59,407 bases of DNA, from assembly GCA_902778165.1 (NCBI GenBank), contig CACYWQ010000010.1, positions 1 to 59,407 of the forward strand, read 5' to 3'. Below are positions 1-10,621 of this stretch, piece after piece. The DNA comes from an uncultured Lachnospiraceae bacterium. Lineage in GTDB: Bacteria; Bacillota; Clostridia; Lachnospirales; Lachnospiraceae. The first letter of the stretch is position 1, and each line of letters opens with the position of its first letter. A model generated the notes under the pieces. It saw only the letters and a program-made list of their open reading frames with translations. It had not been told where the DNA came from and searched no databases. A program made the translations under genes and the position numbers.

Positions 1-28
1 GCCTGTCCTTCCACTTAATCATATGCAT
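1..28 (-). CDS. 5' end of a divergently transcribed gene (partial, unidentified)
   Basis: The reverse strand reads a strong ribosome binding site (GGGAGGAG, about positions 38-45), then ATG at 28-26 and nine codons, MHMIKWKDR, before the window ends. A second in-frame ATG at 22 is also possible. A TGnTATAAT extended -10 element on the same strand sits 27 bases upstream, which supports a real gene start. Nine residues are too few to name a family. Confidence 0.5.
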
Positions 29-54
29 AGTTATTACTCCTCCCACTTTCACTA

Positions 55-63
55 ATTATATCA
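55..63 (-). promoter_or_regulatory. Extended -10 promoter element for the left-edge gene
   Basis: The reverse strand reads TGATATAAT, an extended -10 (TGnTATAAT), about 27 bases before the first ATG of the left-edge gene. No good -35 hexamer is present at 17 bases, which extended -10 promoters tolerate. The same nonamer occurs at 3487-3495 in front of the diguanylate cyclase gene. Confidence 0.5.
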
Positions 64-197
64 CCAGCCGAAGTCAGATAAAACAAAATTGGTAAATATT
101 ATTGACGGAAAATATCGATTTAGTAGATAAAAAGTGATAGAATCTTGATGGTTCGTCAGTTTGACTGAAATAATAGAGAAAGGATGGTTAAAGACCA

Positions 198-1346
198 TTG
201 TTAGTTGCGGTTATATATTTGGTTTTTGTTAGTCTCGGACTTCCCGATTCGCTATTAGGCTCGGGTTGGCCGACTATGCAGGTTGCACTTAACGTTCCTT
301 CTTCTTATGCGGGATATGTATCCATGGCAATATCTTTCATGACGATCATATCTGCGCTTGTCAGTGCAAAGATGATGAGGAGATTCCATACGAAGTGGAT
401 TGTTATAGTGTCTGTATTATTAACCGTTATTGGTCTTATGGGTTTCTCTGTCTCACCGACTTATGCAATGTTATTTGTATTTGTTGTCCCTTACGGATTA
501 GGAGCCGGAGCAATTGATGCGGCATTAAATCACTATGTTGCCAATAACTATTCGGGAGCCGTAATGAATTTCCTGCATTGTTTCTATGGATTGGGAGCGA
601 TGATAAGTCCCAATATCATGGCCATGGCGCTTAGACGAGCAAGATGGAATGAAGGCTATAAATGGACGGCATATATTCAGTTGGGAATTCTTATCATATG
701 CATATTATCGTTGCCGTTATGGAAGCAGAATGATGTTAAGGCAGAAGATAAGAATGCGGAAAGTGCGGGAATAAGAGAAACACTTAAAAGGCCCGGTGTA
801 ATACTTACAATGATCGCATTCTTCTCATATTGTTCCGGAGAACTTACAAGCTTCTTATGGACACCGAGTTACTTCGCCGGAGTTAAGCAGGGACTTAGCG
901 ATGACCTGGTTGCTTCCTTCGGCTCATTGGTATTCGGCGGACTTATGTTAGGAAGACTTATATCGGGATTTGTATCGGATAAATTAGGAGACAGGCTGCT
1001 TATAAGAATAGGTATTGCAATAGAAATTATCGGAATCATAATGGTGGCTCTGCCCATTGCACATTACCTTCCGGCAGCGATTGGTTTCGTGGTCATAGGT
1101 ACGGGAATGGGTCCTGTATATCCTGCCATACAGCACATGGCTCCAATCAATTTCGGCAAGAAGTACAGCGCATCCGCAATAGCACTTCAGATGGCTTCAG
1201 CCTATATGGGCAGCACATTTATGCCTATGGTGTTCGGTGGATTGCAGCAGGTAGTCGGAATCGGAATAATGCCTGTGTATCTTCTTGTTTTTGCATTGCT
1301 TAATATAGTATTAATCGAAAGGACCTACATCGTTATCAGGAAATGA
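198..1346 (+). CDS. Major facilitator superfamily transporter
   Basis: Predicted inner-membrane secondary transporter of 382 residues, close to the usual 12-helix MFS length. Hydrophobic helices alternate with short basic loops, for example KMMRRFHTKW after helix 2 and a repeat of this pattern in the second half (RLISGFVSDKLGDRLLIR, the loop 8-9 copy of the MFS signature). The central cytoplasmic loop (about residues 180-195) is charged and Lys/Glu-rich. The start is TTG at 198: an in-frame TAA lies just upstream at 189, and an AAAGGATGG purine run precedes it by about 12 bases. The stop overlaps the start of the EamA transporter gene by 4 bases, so the two are probably translationally coupled. 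The substrate cannot be told from sequence; the N-terminal half resembles sugar-type MFS proteins, but that is only an impression. Confidence 0.85.
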   Translation: MLVAVIYLVFVSLGLPDSLLGSGWPTMQVALNVPSSYAGYVSMAISFMTIISALVSAKMMRRFHTKWIVIVSVLLTVIGLMGFSVSPTYAMLFVFVVPYGLGAGAIDAALNHYVANNYSGAVMNFLHCFYGLGAMISPNIMAMALRRARWNEGYKWTAYIQLGILIICILSLPLWKQNDVKAEDKNAESAGIRETLKRPGVILTMIAFFSYCSGELTSFLWTPSYFAGVKQGLSDDLVASFGSLVFGGLMLGRLISGFVSDKLGDRLLIRIGIAIEIIGIIMVALPIAHYLPAAIGFVVIGTGMGPVYPAIQHMAPINFGKKYSASAIALQMASAYMGSTFMPMVFGGLQQVVGIGIMPVYLLVFALLNIVLIERTYIVIRK

Positions 1347-2206
1347 AAGACAGTATTAAAGGAATAGTATGTATCGTTATTGCGGCGGTCGGATTCTCAT
1401 TCATGACTTTCTTTGTGAGGTTATCAGGAGACCTTCCGACGATGCAGAAGGCGTTCTTCCGTAATGCATTTGCGCTTATCATCGCAGTTGCAACGATGCT
1501 TATCAAAAGAGAAAGATTTATCATAACCAAGGAATTCGGGACGGATATACTGTTTCGATGCTTATTCGGAACTACGGGGCTTATAGCCAATTTCTATGCA
1601 ATAGACAGGCTTGTCCTCGCTGATTCCAATATGCTTAACAAGTTATCGCCTTTCTTTGCGATACTTATATCGATTCCGTTGCTTAAAGAGAAACCGTCTA
1701 AAAACGATATTATAGCCACGATCATAGCATTTACCGGAGCACTGTTTATCATAAGGCCGACCCCCGGAAATATGGAACTTGTTCCTGCGCTTATCGGATT
1801 ATACGGCGGATTCGGAGCGGGAACGGCATATGTGTTTGTCAGAAGAGCCACAGGCAAAGGTGCGGCAACACCCGTAATAGTCATATGTTTCTCTCTTTTC
1901 TCATGTATGCTGACATTGCCTTTCATGATTACAGGCTATGTGCATATGACCCCGTTGCAGTTGTTTATTCTTATTGCCGCAGGATTGTCCGCAGCAATCG
2001 GACAGTTTGCCATAACCACTGCATATAAGTATGCGCCGGCCAAGAAACTGTCGGTATTTGATTATCTTCAGGTCATATTTGCAGCACTCTGGGGAATTCT
2101 GTTCCTTCATGAAGTTCCGACGGCATTAAGCATCATCGGATATGTGATAATAATCGGAGTGGCGGTTATAAGATGGCGAGTAACATTAATGAAAGAGAAT
2201 ATATGA
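1343..2206 (+). CDS. EamA/DMT-family permease
   Basis: A 287-residue integral membrane protein with about ten hydrophobic segments and the internal two-fold repeat typical of drug/metabolite transporter (EamA) proteins. The first repeat begins with GIVCIVIAAVGFSFMTFFVR and ends near PSKNDIIATIIAFTGALFII; the second begins at LIGLYGGFGAGTAYVFVRR and ends with LHEVPTALSIIGYVIII. The family exports metabolites or amino acids; the substrate is unknown here. The start ATG overlaps the preceding stop (ATGA) and its own stop overlaps the next gene in the same way, so 198-3429 reads as a three-gene operon. Confidence 0.88.
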   Translation: MKDSIKGIVCIVIAAVGFSFMTFFVRLSGDLPTMQKAFFRNAFALIIAVATMLIKRERFIITKEFGTDILFRCLFGTTGLIANFYAIDRLVLADSNMLNKLSPFFAILISIPLLKEKPSKNDIIATIIAFTGALFIIRPTPGNMELVPALIGLYGGFGAGTAYVFVRRATGKGAATPVIVICFSLFSCMLTLPFMITGYVHMTPLQLFILIAAGLSAAIGQFAITTAYKYAPAKKLSVFDYLQVIFAALWGILFLHEVPTALSIIGYVIIIGVAVIRWRVTLMKENI

Positions 2207-3429
2207 TTATGAAACAAATATCCGAGAATAAAAATGACAAACCGTATACAGAGCTTCGTCTAAATGTTCTTGCTGTCGGATGTGTGCTGTTGATCCTGTT
2301 TTTAATATCAACGGCGGCATATTCAGCCAGGCTTATAGCGGCGATGGCGGGAAACGGTTTTGCGGAGACGCTTGGGTCCGATTGGCCACAGATACTCCTT
2401 GCAGTGATACTGGAGAGCATATTGTTCTGGCTTGGGATCATGGCGGTATATGTAACTTCGGTTCAGCTCGGGATCAGATTACGGATCATAGGGATCATTT
2501 GCGGATGGATACCTGTAATTAATATCATCGTTCTTCTTGTAATTATCAAAGTGTCGGTAAGCGAGGCTGTCTTTGAAAAGCACAAGTATAAGATCAATAA
2601 AAAAAGAGCCGGTGATAAGGTGTGTAAGACCAAGTATCCCATTCTCATGGTTCACGGTGTTTTCTTCAGGGATTTTAAGTACCTTAACTACTGGGGAAGG
2701 ATACCTGATGAACTTATAAGAAACGGTGCTACGATATATTACGGAGGGCATCAGTCTGCTGCAGCCGTTGCAAACAGTGCAAAGGAACTGGCTGATAGAA
2801 TTAATGAGATTGTAAGTACGACAGGATGTGAGAAGATCAATGTCATTGCGCATTCCAAAGGCGGATTGGATATTAAGACGGCGATCGTTAAACAGGGTAT
2901 TGCCGATAAGGTTGCTTCGGTTGTAACCGTTAACACACCTCATAGAGGATGTGAGTTCGCTGAGTATTTACTTAATAAGGCTCCTGAGCCATTCAGGCAG
3001 AAGGTTGCATCTGCATATAACAATACGCTTAAAAAACTGGGAGATTCTGACCCTGATTTTATAGCGGCAGTAACTGACCTTACTGCGTCGGGCTGTAAGA
3101 TCATATGGGATGAGACAGCTGATTATGATTATAAGGGACACGGAATCTACACAAGAAGCATAGGCTCTTGCATGAAGAAAGCAGGAAGCGGAGCCTTTCC
3201 GTTAAATATGAGTTACCATCTGGTTAAGATGTTTGACGGCAGAAATGACGGACTTGTGGGTGAGGCATCATTTAAGTGGGGAGAGGATTATCAATTCCTT
3301 GAGAATAAGAGGACAAGAGGCATATCACACGGAGATATGATCGACCTTAACAGGGAGAATATCCCCGGATTTGATGTCAGGGAATTCTATGTTTCCCTTG
3401 TATCCGATCTTAAAGTCCGTGGTCTGTAA
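2203..3429 (+). CDS. Membrane-anchored lipase-like alpha/beta hydrolase
   Basis: A 408-residue protein with three N-terminal hydrophobic helices (about residues 20-40, 63-85, 95-117), then an alpha/beta-hydrolase domain. The strand-HG oxyanion motif PILMVHG is near residue 150, the nucleophile elbow is AHSKGG with Ser218, the acid is probably Asp349 in RNDGLV and the histidine His376 in ISHGDM. This Ser/Asp/His layout is that of triacylglycerol lipases/esterases; AHSKGG replaces the usual GHSxG. The start at 2203 was chosen over 2173 because it gives an ATGA overlap with the previous gene and has AAAGAGA 7-13 bases upstream. The substrate and the side of the membrane carrying the catalytic domain are uncertain. 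Confidence 0.8.
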   Translation: MIMKQISENKNDKPYTELRLNVLAVGCVLLILFLISTAAYSARLIAAMAGNGFAETLGSDWPQILLAVILESILFWLGIMAVYVTSVQLGIRLRIIGIICGWIPVINIIVLLVIIKVSVSEAVFEKHKYKINKKRAGDKVCKTKYPILMVHGVFFRDFKYLNYWGRIPDELIRNGATIYYGGHQSAAAVANSAKELADRINEIVSTTGCEKINVIAHSKGGLDIKTAIVKQGIADKVASVVTVNTPHRGCEFAEYLLNKAPEPFRQKVASAYNNTLKKLGDSDPDFIAAVTDLTASGCKIIWDETADYDYKGHGIYTRSIGSCMKKAGSGAFPLNMSYHLVKMFDGRNDGLVGEASFKWGEDYQFLENKRTRGISHGDMIDLNRENIPGFDVREFYVSLVSDLKVRGL

Positions 3430-3465
3430 GCGGTCTTATACCAAAGGAATCTTATCCTAAGCAGA

Positions 3466-3495
3466 TTGTACTATTATGCAAAATTTTGATATAAT
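3466..3495 (+). promoter_or_regulatory. Sigma-A promoter for the diguanylate cyclase/ABC operon
   Basis: TTGTAC at 3466-3471 and TATAAT at 3490-3495 are separated by 18 bases, and the -10 is extended (TGATATAAT). Transcription should begin near 3502, about 55 bases before the preferred start codon at 3556. Confidence 0.65.
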
Positions 3496-3555
3496 GTACT
3501 GACTATCCTGCCTGAATTGCTTATCGGGTACAGGCATTTGAGAGGGAAATACACC

Positions 3556-4719
3556 ATGTATTATGCCAGTTTCGGGCTCTTAGCCATTGTTATACATATT
3601 ATTATCAATTTCGAGGCAGCCAGGAAATATAACGCAGACAGTGAGATTCCCGGTAAGAAGCAATACCGTTTATTTCTGTTTGGCCTGTTGTTTTACTATG
3701 TATCTGATGTCCTGTGGGGATTTATGTATGATACAGGTATAGTCGCATTGGCTTATGCGGATACGGTGCTGTATTTCTTCTCCATGGGCTTATCTATTCT
3801 GCTGTGGACCAAATTCACCGTCGCATACTTAGACAGGCAGAACGTATTTAGCAGAATCTTAACATATGCGGGTTGGGGCATATATTTATTCGAAATCGTC
3901 ACGCTAATTGTAAACATTTATGTTCCGATAATGTTTGCGTTTATGCCGGACGGCGAATATATCCCGGGTAGCGCCAGATATATAAATCTGGGAATTCAGT
4001 TCATCTTATTTGTTATTCTGGCCGCATATACGACGTTTATCTCGTTAAGAACGGAAGGCCAGACCAAACTCCATTACAGAGCGATCAGCTTCTCGGGCAT
4101 AGTAATGTCGATATTCATTGTCCTTCAGACATTGGACCCGTTCCTTCCCTATTATGCGATAGGCTGTCTTATTGCCAATTGCCTGGTTCACACGTTTGTT
4201 GAGGTGGATGATAAGGTCAATCGAGATAAGGAGTTGGGATCTGTAAGAAAGATTGCGTATAAGGATGCCCTTACCAATGTCAAGAATGCCAATGCTTACA
4301 AAGAAATCAAGAATGATTACGACGAACGCATAAGGAATAAAGAGATAAATGAACTCGGAATAGTTGTGTTCGACCTTAATAATCTTAAGATGGTCAATGA
4401 TAATCTGGGGCATGAAGCCGGTGACAGATGCATTCGCGAATCGGGCAAGTTAATCTGCAGGATATATAAGCACAGTCCGGTATTCAGGATAGGCGGCGAT
4501 GAATTCGTTGCTCTTCTTGAAGGAGAGGATTACACCAACAGGGAAGCGCTGCTTAGCGTATTCAATGCGCAGATTGATTACAATGTCAAGAAAGGCGGAG
4601 TGGTCGTAGCAAGCGGAATGGCAATATACAATCCCGAGAGGGATATGGGATTTGATAAGGTATTTGAAAGAGCGGATATCAGAATGTATGACCGCAAGAA
4701 AGCCCTTAAGGGCGAGTAG
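3556..4719 (+). CDS. Membrane diguanylate cyclase (GGDEF)
   Basis: A 387-residue protein predicted to make cyclic di-GMP from two GTP. The first ~215 residues hold about seven hydrophobic helices with few charges, a likely membrane sensor module. The GGDEF domain follows (about 228-387): DALTNVKN near 238, FDLNNLK near 272 with the metal-binding Asp273, and an intact RIGGDEF motif at 313-317. The product-inhibition site RxxD, expected at -9 to -6 before GGDEF, is absent (YKHS instead), so feedback inhibition of the usual kind is unlikely. The start was moved to ATG 3556, which has GAGAGGG 9 bases upstream, from an in-frame TTG at 3517. It lies 2 bases before the ABC exporter pair. Confidence 0.87.
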   Translation: MYYASFGLLAIVIHIIINFEAARKYNADSEIPGKKQYRLFLFGLLFYYVSDVLWGFMYDTGIVALAYADTVLYFFSMGLSILLWTKFTVAYLDRQNVFSRILTYAGWGIYLFEIVTLIVNIYVPIMFAFMPDGEYIPGSARYINLGIQFILFVILAAYTTFISLRTEGQTKLHYRAISFSGIVMSIFIVLQTLDPFLPYYAIGCLIANCLVHTFVEVDDKVNRDKELGSVRKIAYKDALTNVKNANAYKEIKNDYDERIRNKEINELGIVVFDLNNLKMVNDNLGHEAGDRCIRESGKLICRIYKHSPVFRIGGDEFVALLEGEDYTNREALLSVFNAQIDYNVKKGGVVVASGMAIYNPERDMGFDKVFERADIRMYDRKKALKGE

Positions 4720-4721
4720 AT

Positions 4722-6476
4722 ATGAGAAGGTTATTGGTATATCTAAAAGAATACAGATTACAGTGCGTTCTTGCTCCGCTTTTTAAGATGCTTGAAGCGA
4801 GCTTTGAACTGATTGTACCCCTCGTAATAGCAAGCCTTATAGACAAGGGCATAGGAGGGAATGACACCCGTCATATTTATTTGATGACCGTCATCCTGGG
4901 GGTATTGGCTGTTATCGGACTTACGGTATCCTTAACCGCTCAGTTTTTTGCCGCCAAGGCTGCAATAGGATTCTCTACCAAACTTCGCAGTGAACTGTTC
5001 AGACATCTGCTTAATCTGTCATATTCGGAAGTCGATACCATAGGAACTTCCACAATGATCACCCGAATGACTTCTGATGTGAATCAGGCGCAGAACGGTG
5101 TTAATATGTTCCTGCGACTCTTCCTTCGAAGCCCCTTCGTGGTATTCGGCGCCATGATCATGGCATTTACCATCGATGTACATACAGCACTTATATTTGT
5201 TGTGACCATAGCCGTACTATTTGCGGTTGTGGGTCTTATAATGTCGCGCAATATCCCTGCTCTTATTAAGGCACAGGCAAGTCTTGATAAGGTAACTCAT
5301 TCGGTAAGAGAGGGACTTAACGGTGTAAGAGTAATCCGCGCATTCAGACTGGAGAAGGATGAGATAGAATCATTTGATAATACAACGGATGAACTTACGA
5401 ACAGATTAAAAAACGCGGGACATATATCAGCATTAATGAATCCCCTTACTTATGTGCTTATTAATCTCGGAATCATACTGGTCATATATTCGGGAGGAAT
5501 GAGAGTATCAGCGGGCATCCTTACGCAGGGACAGGTGATTGCCTTATATAACTATATGTCGCAGATACTGGTCGAACTTGTTAAGTTGGCCAATTTGGTT
5601 GTGACGCTTAATAAGGCCTTAGCAAGTGCGGACAGAATATCGGATGTATTTGCAATATCTCCTTCCATGAAAGAAGGTATGGGAGTTGAACCGGATATGG
5701 ATGTTGATGATGATGCCCTTGAAAGTGACACGGATGTCGGTAAGGAGGCGGTAAGTTTTAGAGATGTGTCATTTACTTATCCGGGTTCTTCTGAAGATTC
5801 ACTTGAAGATATTAATTTCGTTGCATATAAAGGACAGACGATAGGTATTATAGGCGGTACGGGAAGCGGTAAGAGTACCGTGGCGAACCTTATTGCGAGA
5901 TTCTATGATGTGACCGGAGGCGGAGTGTATCTGTTTGGTCATGATATAAGAGATTATTCATATGATCAGTTGCATGAACTTGTGGGTGTCGTAATGCAGA
6001 AGGCCGTGCTATTTAAGGGTGATGTTAAGAGCAATCTTATGATGGCCGCAGCCGATGCGACCGGGGAAGAATTGGTAACCGCACTTAAGATGGCACAGGC
6101 TGAAGAGATCGTTAAAGATAAGGGCGGTATGGATTCAGAGGTAGAACAGGGCGGACGCAACTATTCGGGCGGTCAGAGACAGAGACTGTCTTTAGCTCGT
6201 ACCCTTGCGATGCATACACCCATACTTGTATTGGATGACAGCTCATCGGCACTTGATTATGCCACGGATCTTAAGCTTAGAAGAGCACTTAAGGAACTTG
6301 ATAAGAATACTACGGTATTTATCATCTCCCAGAGAACTTCTTCCATTAAGCATGCGGATAAGATATTGGTGCTTGATGACGGAAGATTAGAAGCTATTGG
6401 TACACATGAAGAATTGTTGTTAAGCTGCGAACTGTATCGTGAGATACATAACAGCCAGTTACATAAGCAGGAGTAG
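4722..6476 (+). CDS. Heterodimeric ABC exporter, subunit with degenerate ATP site
   Basis: A half-transporter of 584 residues: a six-helix transmembrane domain (about 1-310), an acidic linker (about 322-342) and an ATPase domain. Walker A is GGTGSGKST (378-386), the signature is canonical (YSGGQRQRLSLARTL), but after Walker B the catalytic glutamate is replaced by aspartate (LVLDDSSSALD). In heterodimeric exporters such as BmrC/BmrD, LmrC/LmrD and TM287/288, one subunit has exactly this pattern and pairs with a subunit that keeps the glutamate. It is followed one base later by such a partner. The likely role is export of drugs or hydrophobic compounds. Confidence 0.9.
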   Translation: MRRLLVYLKEYRLQCVLAPLFKMLEASFELIVPLVIASLIDKGIGGNDTRHIYLMTVILGVLAVIGLTVSLTAQFFAAKAAIGFSTKLRSELFRHLLNLSYSEVDTIGTSTMITRMTSDVNQAQNGVNMFLRLFLRSPFVVFGAMIMAFTIDVHTALIFVVTIAVLFAVVGLIMSRNIPALIKAQASLDKVTHSVREGLNGVRVIRAFRLEKDEIESFDNTTDELTNRLKNAGHISALMNPLTYVLINLGIILVIYSGGMRVSAGILTQGQVIALYNYMSQILVELVKLANLVVTLNKALASADRISDVFAISPSMKEGMGVEPDMDVDDDALESDTDVGKEAVSFRDVSFTYPGSSEDSLEDINFVAYKGQTIGIIGGTGSGKSTVANLIARFYDVTGGGVYLFGHDIRDYSYDQLHELVGVVMQKAVLFKGDVKSNLMMAAADATGEELVTALKMAQAEEIVKDKGGMDSEVEQGGRNYSGGQRQRLSLARTLAMHTPILVLDDSSSALDYATDLKLRRALKELDKNTTVFIISQRTSSIKHADKILVLDDGRLEAIGTHEELLLSCELYREIHNSQLHKQE

Positions 6477-6477
6477 T

Positions 6478-8241
6478 ATGGCGGGAAGATCAGAATCCGG
6501 ATCAACTGCATACAGATTAAGCGCAGGCAGGATGCTTCTTAAGTATCTAAGGAAGCACTGTCTTCTTGTGGTGTTATCAATTGTGCTTGCACTTGCATCA
6601 AGCTTAACGGCATTGTTTGTACCCGTATTGTTCGGTCAGGCAATAGATAACATCATGGTTGATATTAACTATGTTGTCAGATGCCTTATACAGGTCGGAA
6701 TCGTTATAGGGATAACGGCATTTATGCAGTGGCTTATGGCTATGGTCAATAATAAAGTGACTTATGAGGTGACACAGAATATACGTAATGATGCTTTCCG
6801 TAAGATACAGCAGCTTCCGCTAAGTTATCTTGATTCACATTCAACAGGTGAGACGGTCAGCAGAATGGTAGCCGATGTAGATACGTTGGCAGACGGATTG
6901 TTAATGGGATTTACTCAGGCATTTACGGGAATAGTGACCATAATCGGAACCATATATTATATGTGGACGTTAAGTAAGATGACGACGATAGTGGTCGTGT
7001 GTGTGACACCGCTGTCTTTATTTGTGGCCCATTTTATTGCCAAGCATACTCACGATATGTTTGTGACACAGTCGGTTACGAGGGGAGAGCAGACTGCTCT
7101 TATAGATGAGATGATAGGCAATGAGAAGGTCGTTAAGTCATTCGGCTATGAAGATGAGGCACTGCAGAGATTCAATGAGGTTAATGACAGACTGGCAGAG
7201 TGCTCGCTCAAGGCGCTGTTCTATTCATCAACAGTCAATCCCGCTACCAGATTTGTTAATGCAACGGTATATGCACTTGTTGCTTTGGTAGGTGCATTCA
7301 GAGTTATTACCGGACATATTACAGTGGGAAGTCTCTCGGCGTTGCTTGCATATGCAACACAGTATACCAAGCCTTTTAATGAGATATCGGGAGTTGTAAC
7401 CGAACTTCAGAATGCATTTGCCTGTGCATCCAGAGTATTTGCTCTTATAACGGAAGATGCGGAGAGCGATAATGACATATATGACAGTTCGCTTAAGGGT
7501 GTGGAAGATGTTAAGGGACAGGTAGACATAGAAGCGGTCAGTTTTGCATATGATAAGAATAAACCGCTTATAGAGAACTTCAATCTCTCGGTTAAGCCGG
7601 GACAGACGGTGGCCATTGTAGGACCAACAGGCTGCGGTAAGACAACGCTTATTAATCTGCTTATGCGTTTCTATGACGTGGACGGCGGTAAGATATATAT
7701 AGACGGAGAGGATATTTCTGTATTAAGTCGTCAGGAGCATCGAAGCAGATTCGGAATGGTGCTTCAGGATACATGGATCCGCAAGGGAACAGTGCTTGAT
7801 AATATCAGAATCGGCAGGCCTGATGCCACAAGGGAGGAATGTATCGAGGCTGCCAAGGAAGCGCATGCCCACAGTTTCATAAGAAGGCTGCCTCAGGGCT
7901 ATGACACCGTGCTTGCAGAAGACGGAGGAGACTTAAGTGTCGGCCAGAAGCAGCTTCTGTGTATCACAAGAGTCATGTTGGCGTTGCCGCCGATCCTTAT
8001 ACTTGACGAGGCTACATCAAGCATTGATACGCGAACGGAGATCCGTATTCAGAAGGCATTCCATACGATGATGGAGGGCAGGACGGGATTTATCGTGGCC
8101 CACAGACTCTCTACCATAATGGATGCCGATATAATTGTCGTAATGAAAGACGGACATATCATAGAGCAGGGTGATCATAAGACATTGCTTGATAAGGGCG
8201 GATTCTATAAGGAACTGTTCGAGGCGCAGTTTGCTCATTAA
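6478..8241 (+). CDS. Heterodimeric ABC exporter, subunit with consensus Walker B
   Basis: Partner half-transporter of 587 residues with six membrane helices, then an ATPase domain. Walker A is GPTGCGKTT, and Walker B with catalytic Glu is intact (ILILDEATSSID), but its own signature is altered to LSVGQKQ. Together with the preceding subunit this yields one catalytic site (this Walker A/B with the partner's SGGQ) and one non-catalytic site, the arrangement known for heterodimeric exporters. ATG 6478 with GCAGGAG 8 bases upstream is preferred over an in-frame ATG at 6439 that would overlap the previous gene by 38 bases. Confidence 0.9.
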   Translation: MAGRSESGSTAYRLSAGRMLLKYLRKHCLLVVLSIVLALASSLTALFVPVLFGQAIDNIMVDINYVVRCLIQVGIVIGITAFMQWLMAMVNNKVTYEVTQNIRNDAFRKIQQLPLSYLDSHSTGETVSRMVADVDTLADGLLMGFTQAFTGIVTIIGTIYYMWTLSKMTTIVVVCVTPLSLFVAHFIAKHTHDMFVTQSVTRGEQTALIDEMIGNEKVVKSFGYEDEALQRFNEVNDRLAECSLKALFYSSTVNPATRFVNATVYALVALVGAFRVITGHITVGSLSALLAYATQYTKPFNEISGVVTELQNAFACASRVFALITEDAESDNDIYDSSLKGVEDVKGQVDIEAVSFAYDKNKPLIENFNLSVKPGQTVAIVGPTGCGKTTLINLLMRFYDVDGGKIYIDGEDISVLSRQEHRSRFGMVLQDTWIRKGTVLDNIRIGRPDATREECIEAAKEAHAHSFIRRLPQGYDTVLAEDGGDLSVGQKQLLCITRVMLALPPILILDEATSSIDTRTEIRIQKAFHTMMEGRTGFIVAHRLSTIMDADIIVVMKDGHIIEQGDHKTLLDKGGFYKELFEAQFAH

Positions 8242-8326
8242 GCAGTATTTGCAGCGCCTGACAGGTCGCCCTGTGCGTGTACAATCTAAATAATTTATAA
8301 AAAATTAAAATTCAGTGATTTTCCCC

Positions 8327-8354
8327 TTGCAAAATTACAAAAAGTGACTAAAAT
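8327..8354 (+). promoter_or_regulatory. Sigma-A promoter of groESL
   Basis: TTGCAA (8327-8332) and TAAAAT (8349-8354) are separated by 16 bases, with an A/T-rich stretch (8287-8310) upstream. The predicted start near 8361 puts the CIRCE operator at the beginning of the transcript, as usual for HrcA-controlled groE operons. Confidence 0.7.
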
Positions 8355-8374
8355 AAATAATTGTGCAGAGATTG

Positions 8375-8401
8375 TTAGCACTCGAAGTTGATGAGTGATA
8401 A
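8375..8401 (+). promoter_or_regulatory. CIRCE operator (HrcA binding site)
   Basis: TTAGCACTC, a 9-base spacer and GAGTGATAA. This matches the CIRCE inverted repeat (TTAGCACTC-N9-GAGTGCTAA) at 17 of 18 arm positions; the right arm has A instead of C. It lies between the promoter and the groES ribosome binding site. HrcA repressor would bind here and release on heat stress. Confidence 0.9.
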
Positions 8402-8443
8402 TCAAGTGGCAACCAATAAAGAATAATGTTAGGAGGCAGTAAT

Positions 8444-10374
<1,931 letters not shown>

Positions 10375-10433
10375 AACTAACAAGTTCTGACAGCTCACTG
10401 CATAGGCAAACGGACGATATAGTAATTATTACG

Positions 10434-10460
10434 AAGCCGGCTCTTTGGAGCCGGCTTTTT
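10434..10460 (+). terminator. Intrinsic terminator of groESL
   Basis: A perfect 10-bp stem (AAGCCGGCTC / GAGCCGGCTT) with a TTTG loop, followed by a run of T. It lies 60 bases after the groEL stop. Confidence 0.93.
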
Positions 10461-10513
10461 ACATTGACGATGAATTGTCAGAAGAGTATAATATTTAGGT
10501 AGTTTTGCAGGGT

Positions 10514-10541
10514 TTGACACAAGATATTGTGCAGGTATGTT
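10514..10541 (+). promoter_or_regulatory. Probable sigma-A promoter of apt-rel
   Basis: A perfect -35 TTGACA (10514-10519) with TATGTT (10536-10541) after 16 bases. TTATAA just downstream is an alternative -10 at poorer spacing. A short inverted repeat CACAA-GATA-TTGTG (10518-10531) lies between the two hexamers and could be an operator. The leader to the apt start is about 75 bases. Confidence 0.6.
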
Positions 10542-10621
10542 ATAAGTCAGACAAGACGAAGCGCAGGGCAGACATATCCGGCGAAACGACCTATATAAGC
10601 AGAATGTGATGGAGGTTACAG

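Noticed and set aside
102-168. TTGACG and a TCAGT-TTG-ACTGA repeat upstream of the MFS gene
   Set aside because: No -10 at suitable spacing after TTGACG, and a 5-bp repeat is expected by chance; not listed as a feature.
6439-6477. Earlier in-frame start for the second ABC subunit
   Set aside because: It would overlap the first subunit gene by 38 bases and lacks a Shine-Dalgarno sequence; ATG 6478 has one.
8251-8275. Possible terminator hairpin after the ABC pair (ACAGG-TCGC-CCTGT)
   Set aside because: Only five contiguous pairs, an interior bulge if extended, and no following T-run.
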